11,887 nt of DNA from Bacteroidia bacterium (GTDB taxonomy: Bacteria > Bacteroidota > Bacteroidia > Cytophagales > Cyclobacteriaceae), in assembly GCA_025356795.1 (NCBI GenBank), contig JANXRR010000408.1:1-11887 (forward strand), written 5' to 3'. Positions within the stretch are counted from its first letter, which is position 1. Every line of letters begins with the position of its first letter. The notes under the pieces were generated by a model. That model was not told where the DNA came from. It did no database searches and saw only the letters and a program-made list of their open reading frames with translations. Shown here piece after piece: positions 1 to 7,140 of the stretch. A program made the position numbers and the translations under genes.

Positions 1-2797
1 GAAGGCTCGCCACTTTTTTCTCGTCAACCAAGGTTAAAATATATTCTACCATTTGAGTGGTTTGTTCTTTGTTTAACTGCGGATGCGCGGCCATGGCTAC
101 TTCACCCCAAACACCTGAGCCACCTTTCAGTATTTTATCTGAAAGCACCTCGATAGCACGTGTATCGGTTTTATATTTTTTCGCTATAGTGCGATAAGCA
201 GGCCCGGCAGATTTTTGATCTATCGTATGGCACGATTTACAGTCGCTTTCAGCAATCAAGAGTTTTCCCGGTAACTCGGCTCGTTGATGACCTTGAGCAA
301 TTTTAGTTTTGTCATATCCTTGTGGTTGGAAATCAACAGTAACGTTTACACGAAACGCCTTAATTTTTCCGTCATCTGTACCCCCATCTTCTTTATCCAA
401 CACACTTACTAAATAATTTGCTGACCCTCCCGCAAGATAGAACATACTATTTCCGGTAACTTCAATTTTTATTGTTGGTGGTTCGTTGCCCGCAACAATA
501 ACAACTTCGTCTGAAGATTTAGAACCTTTAGCATCAACCACATTTAGCTTAGCGCGATAAATACCGGCCTTCTCAAAAGTAACATCAAAGTCACCTGTCT
601 CTGACTTCAATACCTGATCATTGTAAGCTAATTCATAACTTATTTTATCTCCATCAGGGTCGATTGTTTCTTTCGCAGAAAACTTGATCACCAAAGGAAC
701 TGCACCCGATAACTTGTCAGCTTTTAACTTAGCCACGGGCAACCGGTTATCTTTATTGAAATCTATCCGTGATAAGCGCGCATCCATATTTTGTTTGAAC
801 CACGCTGTTCCATATTCTAGAATGTATAATTTTCCATCAGGCCCAAAGGCCATATCGCTCATGTTATTAAAAGTAGTATTATCCATAAATGGTTCAATAT
901 CCATAATGTCACCTTGTTCATTCATGGTTATTAATCGCATCCAATTGCGCATCCAATCGTAGCCAATAAGCTTACCATCAAAGTAATCGGGAAACGCCCC
1001 TTCCTTGCCCTTGAAATCTTCCGAGTAATAGACAGGGCCGGCCATAGCGTTTCTTCCACCTTTTTTTACCAATGGAAAGTCGGGCGAATCGGCATAAGGA
1101 TACCAAATAAACGGAGCAGCAACTGGAGGCAATTCTTTCTTGCCCGTATTGTTGGGGGAATTATTGATTGGCTTTAGCGGATCGTGCTTCGCGCCCGAAG
1201 TCTTTTGTTGGAAATCATATTCGTTGTAAGCATAGTTTCCACCTACAAAATAAGGCCAGCCAAAGTACCCAGCCTTTCGAGCTTGGTTAATTTCATCGTA
1301 GCCACGGGGGCCTCTGCCTTCTTTATCTTCACCAGCATCAGGTCCAACTTCGCCCCAATACAAAAAGCCAGTATGCTGATCGACAGAAATCCGATATGGA
1401 TTGCGATTGCCCATCACATAAATTTCGGGGCGGGTGTTTGGTTCGCCTTTCGGGAATAGATTTCCTTCCGGGATGGTGTATGTGCCATTTGCCTCGGGGT
1501 GGATGCGTACTATTTTTCCGCGCAGATCATTTGTATTTCCTGATGATTTTTGAGCATCAAAAGGTGAGCGGCCAGTTCCTTCATCAGTTGGGCTAAAGCC
1601 ATCGGATTCAAAAGGACTTGTATTATCGCCCGATGAAACATACAAGTTTTTATTCTTATCAAATACAATTGAACCACCCGTATGGCAACAGGTTTCTCGT
1701 TGTGTGGCTACTTCTAAAATGATCTTTTCAGAAGCCTGATCAATTTTATTTCCATCGAACACAAATCTCGCAAGCACGTTGGCCGATTTTTCGGGATGTG
1801 AATAGTAGATGTACATGAACTTGTTCGTCTCAAAATCGGGATCATGAGCCAAGCCCAACATGCCATCTTCAAACTTTGTCCAAACATTAAAGGTATTTAT
1901 CAACTTAATGGAATCTTTTTTAGGATCATACAACTTGATGCCTCCTTTGCGTTCAAGAAACATGACTCGGCCATCGGGCATAATGTCCATTTCCGTTGGC
2001 TCGTTAAAGTTGAAACCCAACACAACTTTTGTAAATCTATTTTCTTCAGGAACATGCTTTGCTTTTGCTTTCGACCAATCTAACTTCTTATCACCAATCG
2101 CATAAAGAACGCCTTGATAAACATGATCCAAGTACAACGGGTCGGCATAAGATTCATTGGTGTGCCCCATACCTGTATAAAAAGAGCGGCCTCCGTCAAA
2201 ATCGTGATACCACGCTATTGGATGATTTTCGCCATTCTCTCCTCCTTTGTAAGAAGTCTCATCGAGGTTAAATAATACGTTTATTTCAGTGGAAATTTTC
2301 TTGTAGTTGTACAGTTCATCTTTGCGAACCCATTCAGCAGGTAATTCGGTTCCTTTCCCAAAGTCCTTTACTTTCTTAAACTTGGCTTCCTGCTGCTCGG
2401 GGTGACTTTTAAAGTATGCGCCCACCAGTTTGCCATACCACCACCAATCATATTCTGTATCGGCAGCTGCATGGATACCCACATACCCTCCGCCTGCTTG
2501 AATGAAGCGCATAAACTCATTTTGTTGCGCTTGATTGAGCACATCGCCTGTAGTACTCAAGAAAATAACGGCTTTGTATTTCTTCAAGCTATCTTCAACA
2601 AATACATTTGATACTTCGGTTGTATCGACATCAAAGCCTTTCTCTGCTCCCATCTTTATCAATGCTGCCTTACCCGCTTTGATTGACTCATGGCGATAGC
2701 CTTTGGTCTTTGAGAACACAAGAATTTTTGGCTTCTCTTGAGAACAAGATTGAAGCAATAAAACGGAGGTGATGAGGAGTAGGAAAGTGATGCGCAT
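1..2797 (-). CDS. ThuA / PQQ-glucose-dehydrogenase-like / PKD / cytochrome c lipoprotein, 3' end outside window
   Basis: The frame is open from the ATG at 2797 to the left edge (932 codons, no stop), so the C-terminus is missing. The N-terminus is a lipoprotein signal with an LQSC lipobox (Cys18). Domains in order: ThuA-like, about residues 22-235, with GGGYVGIHAAAD near 103-113; a glucose/sorbosone-dehydrogenase-like beta-propeller, about 250-672, with GLAHDPDF (His318), CCHTGGS, GNRNPY and a GEVGPDAGED segment; a PKD-type Ig-like domain, about 679-767, with DPDGD; and a class I cytochrome c from about 838, with CKSCH at 853-857 and probable axial Met902 in a GVWGEVAMAAH stretch. Family knowledge suggests a membrane-anchored periplasmic or surface sugar oxidoreductase whose heme domain passes electrons on. 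The substrate cannot be read. ThuA proteins act in sugar (trehalose) use, some in 3-keto-sugar metabolism. A carbohydrate-binding domain may follow outside the window. It lies downstream of the DUF1080 gene after a 139-base gap holding a palindromic repeat. Confidence 0.9.
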   Translation of the reverse strand, partial: MRITFLLLITSVLLLQSCSQEKPKILVFSKTKGYRHESIKAGKAALIKMGAEKGFDVDTTEVSNVFVEDSLKKYKAVIFLSTTGDVLNQAQQNEFMRFIQAGGGYVGIHAAADTEYDWWWYGKLVGAYFKSHPEQQEAKFKKVKDFGKGTELPAEWVRKDELYNYKKISTEINVLFNLDETSYKGGENGENHPIAWYHDFDGGRSFYTGMGHTNESYADPLYLDHVYQGVLYAIGDKKLDWSKAKAKHVPEENRFTKVVLGFNFNEPTEMDIMPDGRVMFLERKGGIKLYDPKKDSIKLINTFNVWTKFEDGMLGLAHDPDFETNKFMYIYYSHPEKSANVLARFVFDGNKIDQASEKIILEVATQRETCCHTGGSIVFDKNKNLYVSSGDNTSPFESDGFSPTDEGTGRSPFDAQKSSGNTNDLRGKIVRIHPEANGTYTIPEGNLFPKGEPNTRPEIYVMGNRNPYRISVDQHTGFLYWGEVGPDAGEDKEGRGPRGYDEINQARKAGYFGWPYFVGGNYAYNEYDFQQKTSGAKHDPLKPINNSPNNTGKKELPPVAAPFIWYPYADSPDFPLVKKGGRNAMAGPVYYSEDFKGKEGAFPDYFDGKLIGYDWMRNWMRLITMNEQGDIMDIEPFMDNTTFNNMSDMAFGPDGKLYILEYGTAWFKQNMDARLSRIDFNKDNRLPVAKLKADKLSGAVPLVIKFSAKETIDPDGDKISYELAYNDQVLKSETGDFDVTFEKAGIYRAKLNVVDAKGSKSSDEVVIVAGNEPPTIKIEVTGNSMFYLAGGSANYLVSVLDKEDGGTDDGKIKAFRVNVTVDFQPQGYDKTKIAQGHQRAELPGKLLIAESDCKSCHTIDQKSAGPAYRTIAKKYKTDTRAIEVLSDKILKGGSGVWGEVAMAAHPQLNKEQTTQMVEYILTLVDEKKVASL

Positions 2798-2866
2798 GGT
2801 TTATTGGTTGTTATTCGTTGATGGTAAATGGTTATCCATTATTGATAGTTTAATTGAAGGTTTCCT

Positions 2867-2935
2867 TCATTGGCGAGGAACGAAACGACCCGCATCAATT
2901 CAAATTGCTTCGATCGAAACGCCTTCGCAATTACG
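2867..2935. repeat. Imperfect inverted intergenic repeat, CATTGCGAGG family
   Basis: The left half (2867-2893) contains CATTGGCGAGGAACGAAACG. The right half (2903-2935) read on the other strand begins CGTAATTGCGAAGGCG and ends CGAAGCAATT. The halves are imperfect inverted copies of one motif. It resembles the dispersed CGTCATTGCGAGG...CGAAGCAATC repeats I recall from many bacterial genomes, and a second example lies at 8256-8290. It starts just after the stop codon of the DUF1080 gene and could fold in its mRNA tail. The family assignment is from memory of the motif, not from a search. Confidence 0.6.
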
Positions 2936-2936
2936 T

Positions 2937-3638
2937 TTAAAGTGTTCTTATTTTTATGTTTCTATACCATACCATGTCGCCATGATCTTGCAGGGCAATT
3001 CTACCCTTCTTGGATTTACCAAAGTCGGGCATGTCTTTGAATTTACTTCCTTTAATGAGTGCTTCCCACTCAGGGGTAAACATTTGTGTTTCTACTTGTT
3101 TGGTTCCATTAAGCCATATTTCAAGATGGCCTTTGTTTGAGATAAGCTTGGCTAAATTCCATTCGCCTGCTTGTTTTACAGTTTCTGTTTTGCTTTCGAT
3201 CAAATCGTAAAGATTGCCTGCTCTATGTTTAATTATTTTCGCGTCTGGATGACAGGCGTTATCTAATACTTGCATCTCTGGGCCAGTTTTCCAAACCTGA
3301 TCATATTTGTCACCTTCTTGCACGTTGAAGATCACACCACTGTTTCCGCACGCTTGAATTTTCCACTCTAGTGAAAGCTCATAATTTTCAAATTCACCTG
3401 TGGTAATAATATCGCCAGCATCCTTCTGCAAAGTATCCAGATAAATTGCTCCGTCTTTTACTTTCCAGGCCGCACCAATTTTATCGCTGTTAAAGCTTCG
3501 CCAGCCTTTTGTAGTTTGGCCATCGAACAAGAGTTTCCATCCGTCTTTTTTCTCGGCAGCGGTTAATTTATTCAAAGATTGGGCTTGAGAGGCAACGAAT
3601 GAAACACAAAATAGAATGAGTACACTTAAGATTTTCAT
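2937..3638 (-). CDS. Secreted DUF1080 (3-keto-disaccharide hydrolase/lyase-type) protein
   Basis: This 233-residue protein begins with a Sec signal peptide (MKILSVLILFCVSFVASQAQ, cleavage probably near residue 20), placing it in the periplasm. The rest is one DUF1080 (PF06439) concanavalin-like beta-sandwich. Diagnostic stretches are LFDGQTTKGW (37-46), CGNSGVIF (97-104), EMQVLDN (121-127), GRIALQDHG (212-220) and WYRNIKI near the C-terminus. Its length is normal for a single-domain member. Characterised relatives cleave 3-keto-glycosides made by sugar 3-dehydrogenases. This fits the neighbouring Gfo/Idh/MocA oxidoreductase, TIM-barrel isomerase and cytochrome c genes. The 78-base gap to the cytochrome gene upstream allows cotranscription. 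The family call is firm; the exact substrate is not known. Confidence 0.93.
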   Translation of the reverse strand: MKILSVLILFCVSFVASQAQSLNKLTAAEKKDGWKLLFDGQTTKGWRSFNSDKIGAAWKVKDGAIYLDTLQKDAGDIITTGEFENYELSLEWKIQACGNSGVIFNVQEGDKYDQVWKTGPEMQVLDNACHPDAKIIKHRAGNLYDLIESKTETVKQAGEWNLAKLISNKGHLEIWLNGTKQVETQMFTPEWEALIKGSKFKDMPDFGKSKKGRIALQDHGDMVWYRNIKIRTL

Positions 3639-3716
3639 AGAGGTTCAATTAAAGAAATCAATTACAAATTAGAAATTACGAATAACGAAAGCCAATACAG
3701 ATAACCGTTCAGTGAT

Positions 3717-4133
3717 TTAATGCTCAGTCTCTCCATCCAACGATAAAACATACCTCGCCATTTTCTCGGCATCGGCTTGAGATAGATCTACATGAGCAGT
3801 CATTGGAATTTCGCCCCAAACACCAGTGCCACCTTTAATAATTTTGCTTGCCAACAATTCTACATTGGTTTTGGTGAAATCATATTTCTTGGCAACATCG
3901 GCATGAGATGGGCCTATAATTTTGTTTGTTTTATGATGGCATGTTTTACAGTCGCTTGTTTTTACTAGAGCTTCGCCCGCAGCAATGGCATCTCCGCCAC
4001 CAGAAGCCACCGCTTCGGTTGATTCATTCGCCACATACTCCTCCTTGTTTTTGGATTCTGTCTTACCACCTCCACACGAAGCGGCAATTAATAAGGTTGA
4101 CAAAATGATTGATGAGTAGATTACTTTTTTCAT
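3717..4133 (-). CDS. Cytochrome c class I lipoprotein
   Basis: This 138-residue protein starts with a lipoprotein signal peptide ending IAASC, with Cys20 as the probable lipidated residue. A low-complexity Gly/Ala/Glu/Ser linker follows to about residue 52. The heme-binding motif CKTCH is at 62-66, followed by GPSHADVAKKY, IIKGGTGVWGE and Met111 in PMTAH, the probable sixth heme ligand. It should be a small membrane-tethered periplasmic electron carrier. Its heme domain closely resembles the one ending the visible part of the ThuA fusion two genes downstream (shared DCK-x-CH, GP, AKKY, KGG-x-GVWGE, M-x-AH), so the two probably arose by duplication. It may accept electrons from a sugar dehydrogenase. 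The 5' leader contains a perfect 11-base tandem duplication. Confidence 0.93.
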   Translation of the reverse strand: MKKVIYSSIILSTLLIAASCGGGKTESKNKEEYVANESTEAVASGGGDAIAAGEALVKTSDCKTCHHKTNKIIGPSHADVAKKYDFTKTNVELLASKIIKGGTGVWGEIPMTAHVDLSQADAEKMARYVLSLDGETEH

Positions 4134-4134
4134 T

Positions 4135-4156
4135 GTTATTGGTATGTTATTGGTAT
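4135..4156. repeat. Perfect 11-base tandem duplication in the cytochrome c leader
   Basis: GTTATTGGTAT occurs twice in direct succession (4135-4145 and 4146-4156), immediately upstream of the cytochrome c ATG at 4133. It may be a simple replication-slippage duplication. It changes the spacing between any promoter and the start codon. Confidence 0.8.
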
Positions 4157-4182
4157 GTAATTGTTTGTCAAATTTAAGGTCA

Positions 4183-4205
4183 GGGGTTAGATATTAGCTA
4201 ATCCC
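4183..4205 (-). repeat. Short hairpin over the stop codon of the TIM-barrel gene
   Basis: GGGGTTAG (4183-4190) and CTAATCCC (4198-4205) can pair at seven of eight positions around a 7-base loop. The stem covers the last sense codons and the stop of the isomerase/epimerase gene. No T-run follows on the minus strand, so it is not a classical intrinsic terminator. It could be a chance stem or an mRNA processing or stability element. Confidence 0.3.
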
Positions 4206-5249
4206 TAGTATTCGTCTATTAAATTCTGAGTCCTTCCCTGTTGAAGCAAAGTCATCAAAGGCTTTTTCTGTTACCCGGATAATGTGGTCCTCAATAAATG
4301 GTGCACCCTCTTGCGCTCCTTGTTCTGGATGTTTAATGCAGCACTCCCATTCAAGCACAGCCCACCCTGCATAGTTGTATTGTGCCAGCTTGGAAAAGAT
4401 AGATTGAAAATCAACTTGGCCATCGCCAAGCGACCTGAATCTTCCAGGACGGTTGATCCACTCTTGATAACCTCCATACACACCGCTTTTTCCCGTAGGA
4501 TTAAACTCAGCGTCTTTCACATGAAACATTTTGATGAACGAATGGTAAAAGTCTATATACTGAAGGTAATCTAATTGCTGCAACACAAAATGACTGGGGT
4601 CATACAAAATATTGGCGCGCTTATGGTTGCCTGTTGCTTCCCAAAATCGTTCGAAGGTAACGCCATCATGTAAGTCTTCACCCGGATGGATTTCATAACA
4701 AAGATCAACTCCACACTCATCGAAGGTATTCAAAATAGGAAGCCAACGATTGGCTAATTCTTTAAAACCATCTTCCACCAAACCCGCAGGGCGCTGCGGC
4801 CAAGGATAAACCGTATGCCACATCAATGCTCCAGAGAAGGTGGCGTGTGCATTCAAGCCTAAGTTCTTGCTGGCCCGTGCTGCGTATTTTAGTTGTTGAA
4901 CAGCCCATGCCGTGCGCTCTTTGGGTTTGCCATGAAGTTCTTTCGGGGCAAAGCCATCAAACATCACATCATATGCAGGATTGACCGCCACCAACTGACC
5001 TTGCAAGTGAGTAGATAATTCAGTGATTTTCAACCCATGCTTAGCAACAGTTTCTTGCAATTCATCACAATAAGTTCGGCTCTCGGCAGCTTTCTTAAGA
5101 TCAAAACATCGGCTATCCCAAGCTGGAATTTGAATGCCTTTATAACCAAGTGAAGATACCCATTTGCAAATAGAATCTAAGCTGTTGAAAGGTGCATCGT
5201 TGCCCATAAACTGAGCAAGAAAAATTGCAGGCCCTTGTATTGTTTTCAT
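4194..5249 (-). CDS. Sugar phosphate isomerase/epimerase-type TIM-barrel protein
   Basis: This 351-residue protein has no signal peptide and is probably cytosolic. It matches the xylose-isomerase-like / AP-endonuclease-2 TIM-barrel superfamily (PF01261). Probable divalent-metal and catalytic residues lie at the ends of barrel strands: Glu186 in CYEIHPGED, Asp217 and His220 in YDPSHF, His243 and Asp246 in MFHVKDAEF, and Glu300 in AVLEWE. Strand 1 fits GIQIPAWD near residues 38-45. Members include sugar epimerases, inosose isomerases and dehydratases, and 3-keto-sugar enzymes. A gene of this type beside a Gfo/Idh/MocA oxidoreductase (63 bases upstream) and a DUF1080 protein is a recurring arrangement in 3-keto-sugar metabolism, so a role on an oxidised sugar is the best guess. 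The protein lacks a xylose isomerase sequence proper. Confidence 0.88.
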   Translation of the reverse strand: MKTIQGPAIFLAQFMGNDAPFNSLDSICKWVSSLGYKGIQIPAWDSRCFDLKKAAESRTYCDELQETVAKHGLKITELSTHLQGQLVAVNPAYDVMFDGFAPKELHGKPKERTAWAVQQLKYAARASKNLGLNAHATFSGALMWHTVYPWPQRPAGLVEDGFKELANRWLPILNTFDECGVDLCYEIHPGEDLHDGVTFERFWEATGNHKRANILYDPSHFVLQQLDYLQYIDFYHSFIKMFHVKDAEFNPTGKSGVYGGYQEWINRPGRFRSLGDGQVDFQSIFSKLAQYNYAGWAVLEWECCIKHPEQGAQEGAPFIEDHIIRVTEKAFDDFASTGKDSEFNRRILGIS

Positions 5250-5312
5250 AAGTTAGTAGTTAGACATTAGCTGCACAGAAAAATGTGATGTCTTAGTCTA
5301 ACGTCTTTTTGT

Positions 5313-6467
5313 CTAGTTAATTTTTACCCATTTCTCATTTGATTGTGCTGATCTCACAACAGTTTCCACGAAGGTCATGCCATGCACGCCATCTTCGACA
5401 TCGGGAAAATCGTATTTGGCATAATCGGTTTTTACGCCTGGTTTGTAATCGCGAATTGCTTGCGTAAAGCCTCTATAAATATTTGCAAACGCTTCTAAGT
5501 AGCCTTCCGGATGGCCCGCAGGTGTGCGGATGAAACGCTTCGCATCGTCTGATAAATAAGTCCAGCCAGCACGCATAATTTCTTTCGGCTTATCAAGCCA
5601 CTTTACTACCAACGTATTGGGTTCTTCTTGTTTCCATTCTAAGCCCCCCTTTTCGCCATATACACGGATGTTCAAATTATTTTCATCACCGGCAGCTACT
5701 TGTGTGGCTATCAATACTCCTGATGCTCCATTGTCAAATCTTACTAACATAGAGCAATCATCATCTAATCTGCGGCCTTCTACCACAGTGTTCAACAAAG
5801 CGCAAACTTCTGTGATTTTATTGTCGGTGATGTATTCAGCTAAGTTAGCTGCATGTGTGCCGATGTCGCCAATGGCACCACCCATGCCCGATTGCTTGGG
5901 GTCCGTGCGCCAAGATGCTTGCATGTTTCCACTTTTCTCTAACGGTTTTGATAGCCAGCCTTGCGGATATTCAACATATACTTTTCTTATTTTACCCAAC
6001 ACGCCTGAACGCACCATGTGGCGGGCTTCCTTCACCATCGGGTAGCCTGTGTAAGTGTGAGTGAGGGCAAGCACCAAGCCAGTTTGATCAACCAGTTTTT
6101 TAAGTGTTTGTGCTTCTTCCAATGAAAATGCGATGGGCTTTTCTACAATCACATGGAAGCCATTTTCCAACGCCATCTTTGAAGGGCCGAAGTGAACGTG
6201 GTTGGGTGTAACTACAGAGACAAAATCCACACGTTTATCAGCTGGCATCTTGCTTTCTTTTTCAAACATCTCAGGATAGGTGAGATAGACCCTCGAAGGA
6301 TCTAAGTACAAGGCTTCACCTGTGGCGGTTGATTCTTCGGGGATGATGCTGAAGGCACCGGCCACCAATTCAATTTCACCGTCTATGCCAATGGCTTTGC
6401 GATGAACCGGCCCGATAAAAGAAGTGAGGCCACCGCCTACCATCGCCATACGTAATTTTCGTTTCAT
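5313..6467 (-). CDS. Gfo/Idh/MocA family NAD(P)-dependent oxidoreductase
   Basis: The 384-residue protein starts directly with a Rossmann strand and nucleotide-binding loop (MAMVGGGLTSFIG, residues 7-19) and has no export signal, so it is cytosolic. TPNHVH (87-92) and the family EKP motif at 109-111 (Lys110 is the usual catalytic lysine) confirm the N-terminal domain. The C-terminal alpha/beta domain contains GGAIGDIGTHAANLAEY (196-212); Asp201 and His205 match the usual substrate-binding positions. Length is typical. Relatives oxidise or reduce a sugar or inositol hydroxyl, and several make or reduce 3-keto-sugars. With the isomerase-like gene downstream and the DUF1080 protein, a 3-keto-sugar step is likely but not proven. 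The 168-base space upstream is one of the longer gaps and could hold a promoter, though I could not identify a convincing one. Confidence 0.92.
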   Translation of the reverse strand: MKRKLRMAMVGGGLTSFIGPVHRKAIGIDGEIELVAGAFSIIPEESTATGEALYLDPSRVYLTYPEMFEKESKMPADKRVDFVSVVTPNHVHFGPSKMALENGFHVIVEKPIAFSLEEAQTLKKLVDQTGLVLALTHTYTGYPMVKEARHMVRSGVLGKIRKVYVEYPQGWLSKPLEKSGNMQASWRTDPKQSGMGGAIGDIGTHAANLAEYITDNKITEVCALLNTVVEGRRLDDDCSMLVRFDNGASGVLIATQVAAGDENNLNIRVYGEKGGLEWKQEEPNTLVVKWLDKPKEIMRAGWTYLSDDAKRFIRTPAGHPEGYLEAFANIYRGFTQAIRDYKPGVKTDYAKYDFPDVEDGVHGMTFVETVVRSAQSNEKWVKIN

Positions 6468-6635
6468 ATCTATCTATAATTTTTGTTAAAGGTGTCACCA
6501 AATTACCTGTCTTACACATTGCCAGAGTAAGTTTAGGAATTGAAAAGTAACAAAAATTATCAATACAACCGATGGCGAATTGAATTAGCGGTCGAAATAA
6601 ATTTCAGTATCAGGAAACAGCTTTGAAAAATTCGG

Positions 6636-7061
6636 CTACAATTTGAAGGCCTGTCTAGCAAGCAGTTTCCACTGGTGCTTATCTTTTATCCAAACAAGCA
6701 ACACGCCAAGGGAAACAGTGGAGGTTTTCCCGCTATCGACAAGTTCACCAATAAGCTTATGGCGGACCACTGCAGTTTTATTTATTATTTTAATCGTTTG
6801 ATCGGATGTAGTAATGGAAACAAAATCGGATCTCTTTTCCACCAAGGAACTTATGAAGCTTGCTTTATCGTCCATTTTTCCACTGGAGTGACCATAACTC
6901 AACTCATAAAAAATAACTTTATCAAGCGATTCCTGTGTAGGGTCAATCATTGCTTTGCGCAATTCTTCCACTGCGTTGGCAATTTGTTTTTCATCTACAG
7001 ATTGAGCTACTATTCCTGAATAGATTAGTAAAGTAATAAATAGGATGAAGTATTTTTTCAT
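6636..7061 (-). CDS. Exported NTF2-like (SnoaL/DUF4440-type) protein
   Basis: I place the start at the ATG at 7061, giving 141 residues that begin MKKYFILFITLLIYSGIVAQ, a clean Sec signal peptide. A longer reading from a TTG at 7091 adds ten residues ahead of the signal and is less likely. The mature part (about 21-141) fits the small cone-shaped NTF2-like fold: an N-terminal helix (IANAVEELRKAMI), ELSYGHSSG, then strands around TIKIINKTAVVRHKLIG and a final VWIKDKHQWKLLARQAFKL strand. The W-K-L-L-A-R-Q-A ending is typical of DUF4440/SnoaL-like proteins. Such domains bind or isomerise small molecules. No catalytic residue can be assigned confidently, and its part in the locus is unknown. It sits between the transporter and oxidoreductase genes. 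Confidence 0.8.
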   Translation of the reverse strand: MKKYFILFITLLIYSGIVAQSVDEKQIANAVEELRKAMIDPTQESLDKVIFYELSYGHSSGKMDDKASFISSLVEKRSDFVSITTSDQTIKIINKTAVVRHKLIGELVDSGKTSTVSLGVLLVWIKDKHQWKLLARQAFKL

Positions 7062-7089
7062 AATTTTTGAAATTGAATTGATAATAAGC

Positions 7090-7117
7090 AATTGACAATA
7101 TCACAAGAATGTCAATT
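7090..7117. repeat. Perfect 8-base inverted repeat between transporter and NTF2-like genes
   Basis: AATTGACA (7090-7097) and TGTCAATT (7110-7117) are exact inverted copies around a 12-base spacer. They lie in the 79-base gap after the transporter stop and before the NTF2-like ATG at 7061. No T-tract follows on the minus strand. The layout would suit a dimeric regulator's operator or an mRNA hairpin; which one cannot be decided from sequence. Confidence 0.5.
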
Positions 7118-7140
7118 ATTATTGGTTGATTGAGTTTTAT

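Noticed and set aside
4169..4176. TAAATTTG on the minus strand, matching the Bacteroidota -7 promoter consensus TAnnTTTG, about 36 bases upstream of the cytochrome c ATG
   Set aside because: No TTG-type -33 element lies at the expected distance, and the region is AT-rich, so a chance match is likely.
4271..4483. 70-codon minus-strand frame inside the TIM-barrel gene
   Set aside because: It overlaps the conserved Asp217-Glu300 part of the real gene in another frame and has no recognisable features.
5259..5302. GTTAGAC / GTCTAAC 7-base inverted repeat in the gap between the Gfo/Idh/MocA and TIM-barrel genes
   Set aside because: The loop is 30 bases, no T-run follows and the stem does not extend, so it is weak evidence for a terminator or operator.
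5617..6045. 142-codon open frame on the plus strand
   Set aside because: It lies entirely within the clear Gfo/Idh/MocA gene on the other strand and its translation shows no recognisable domain; the same applies to the other plus-strand frames.
7062..7091. TTG-started ten-residue extension of the NTF2-like protein
   Set aside because: It would precede a complete signal peptide and starts inside an inverted repeat; the ATG at 7061 gives the expected N-terminus.
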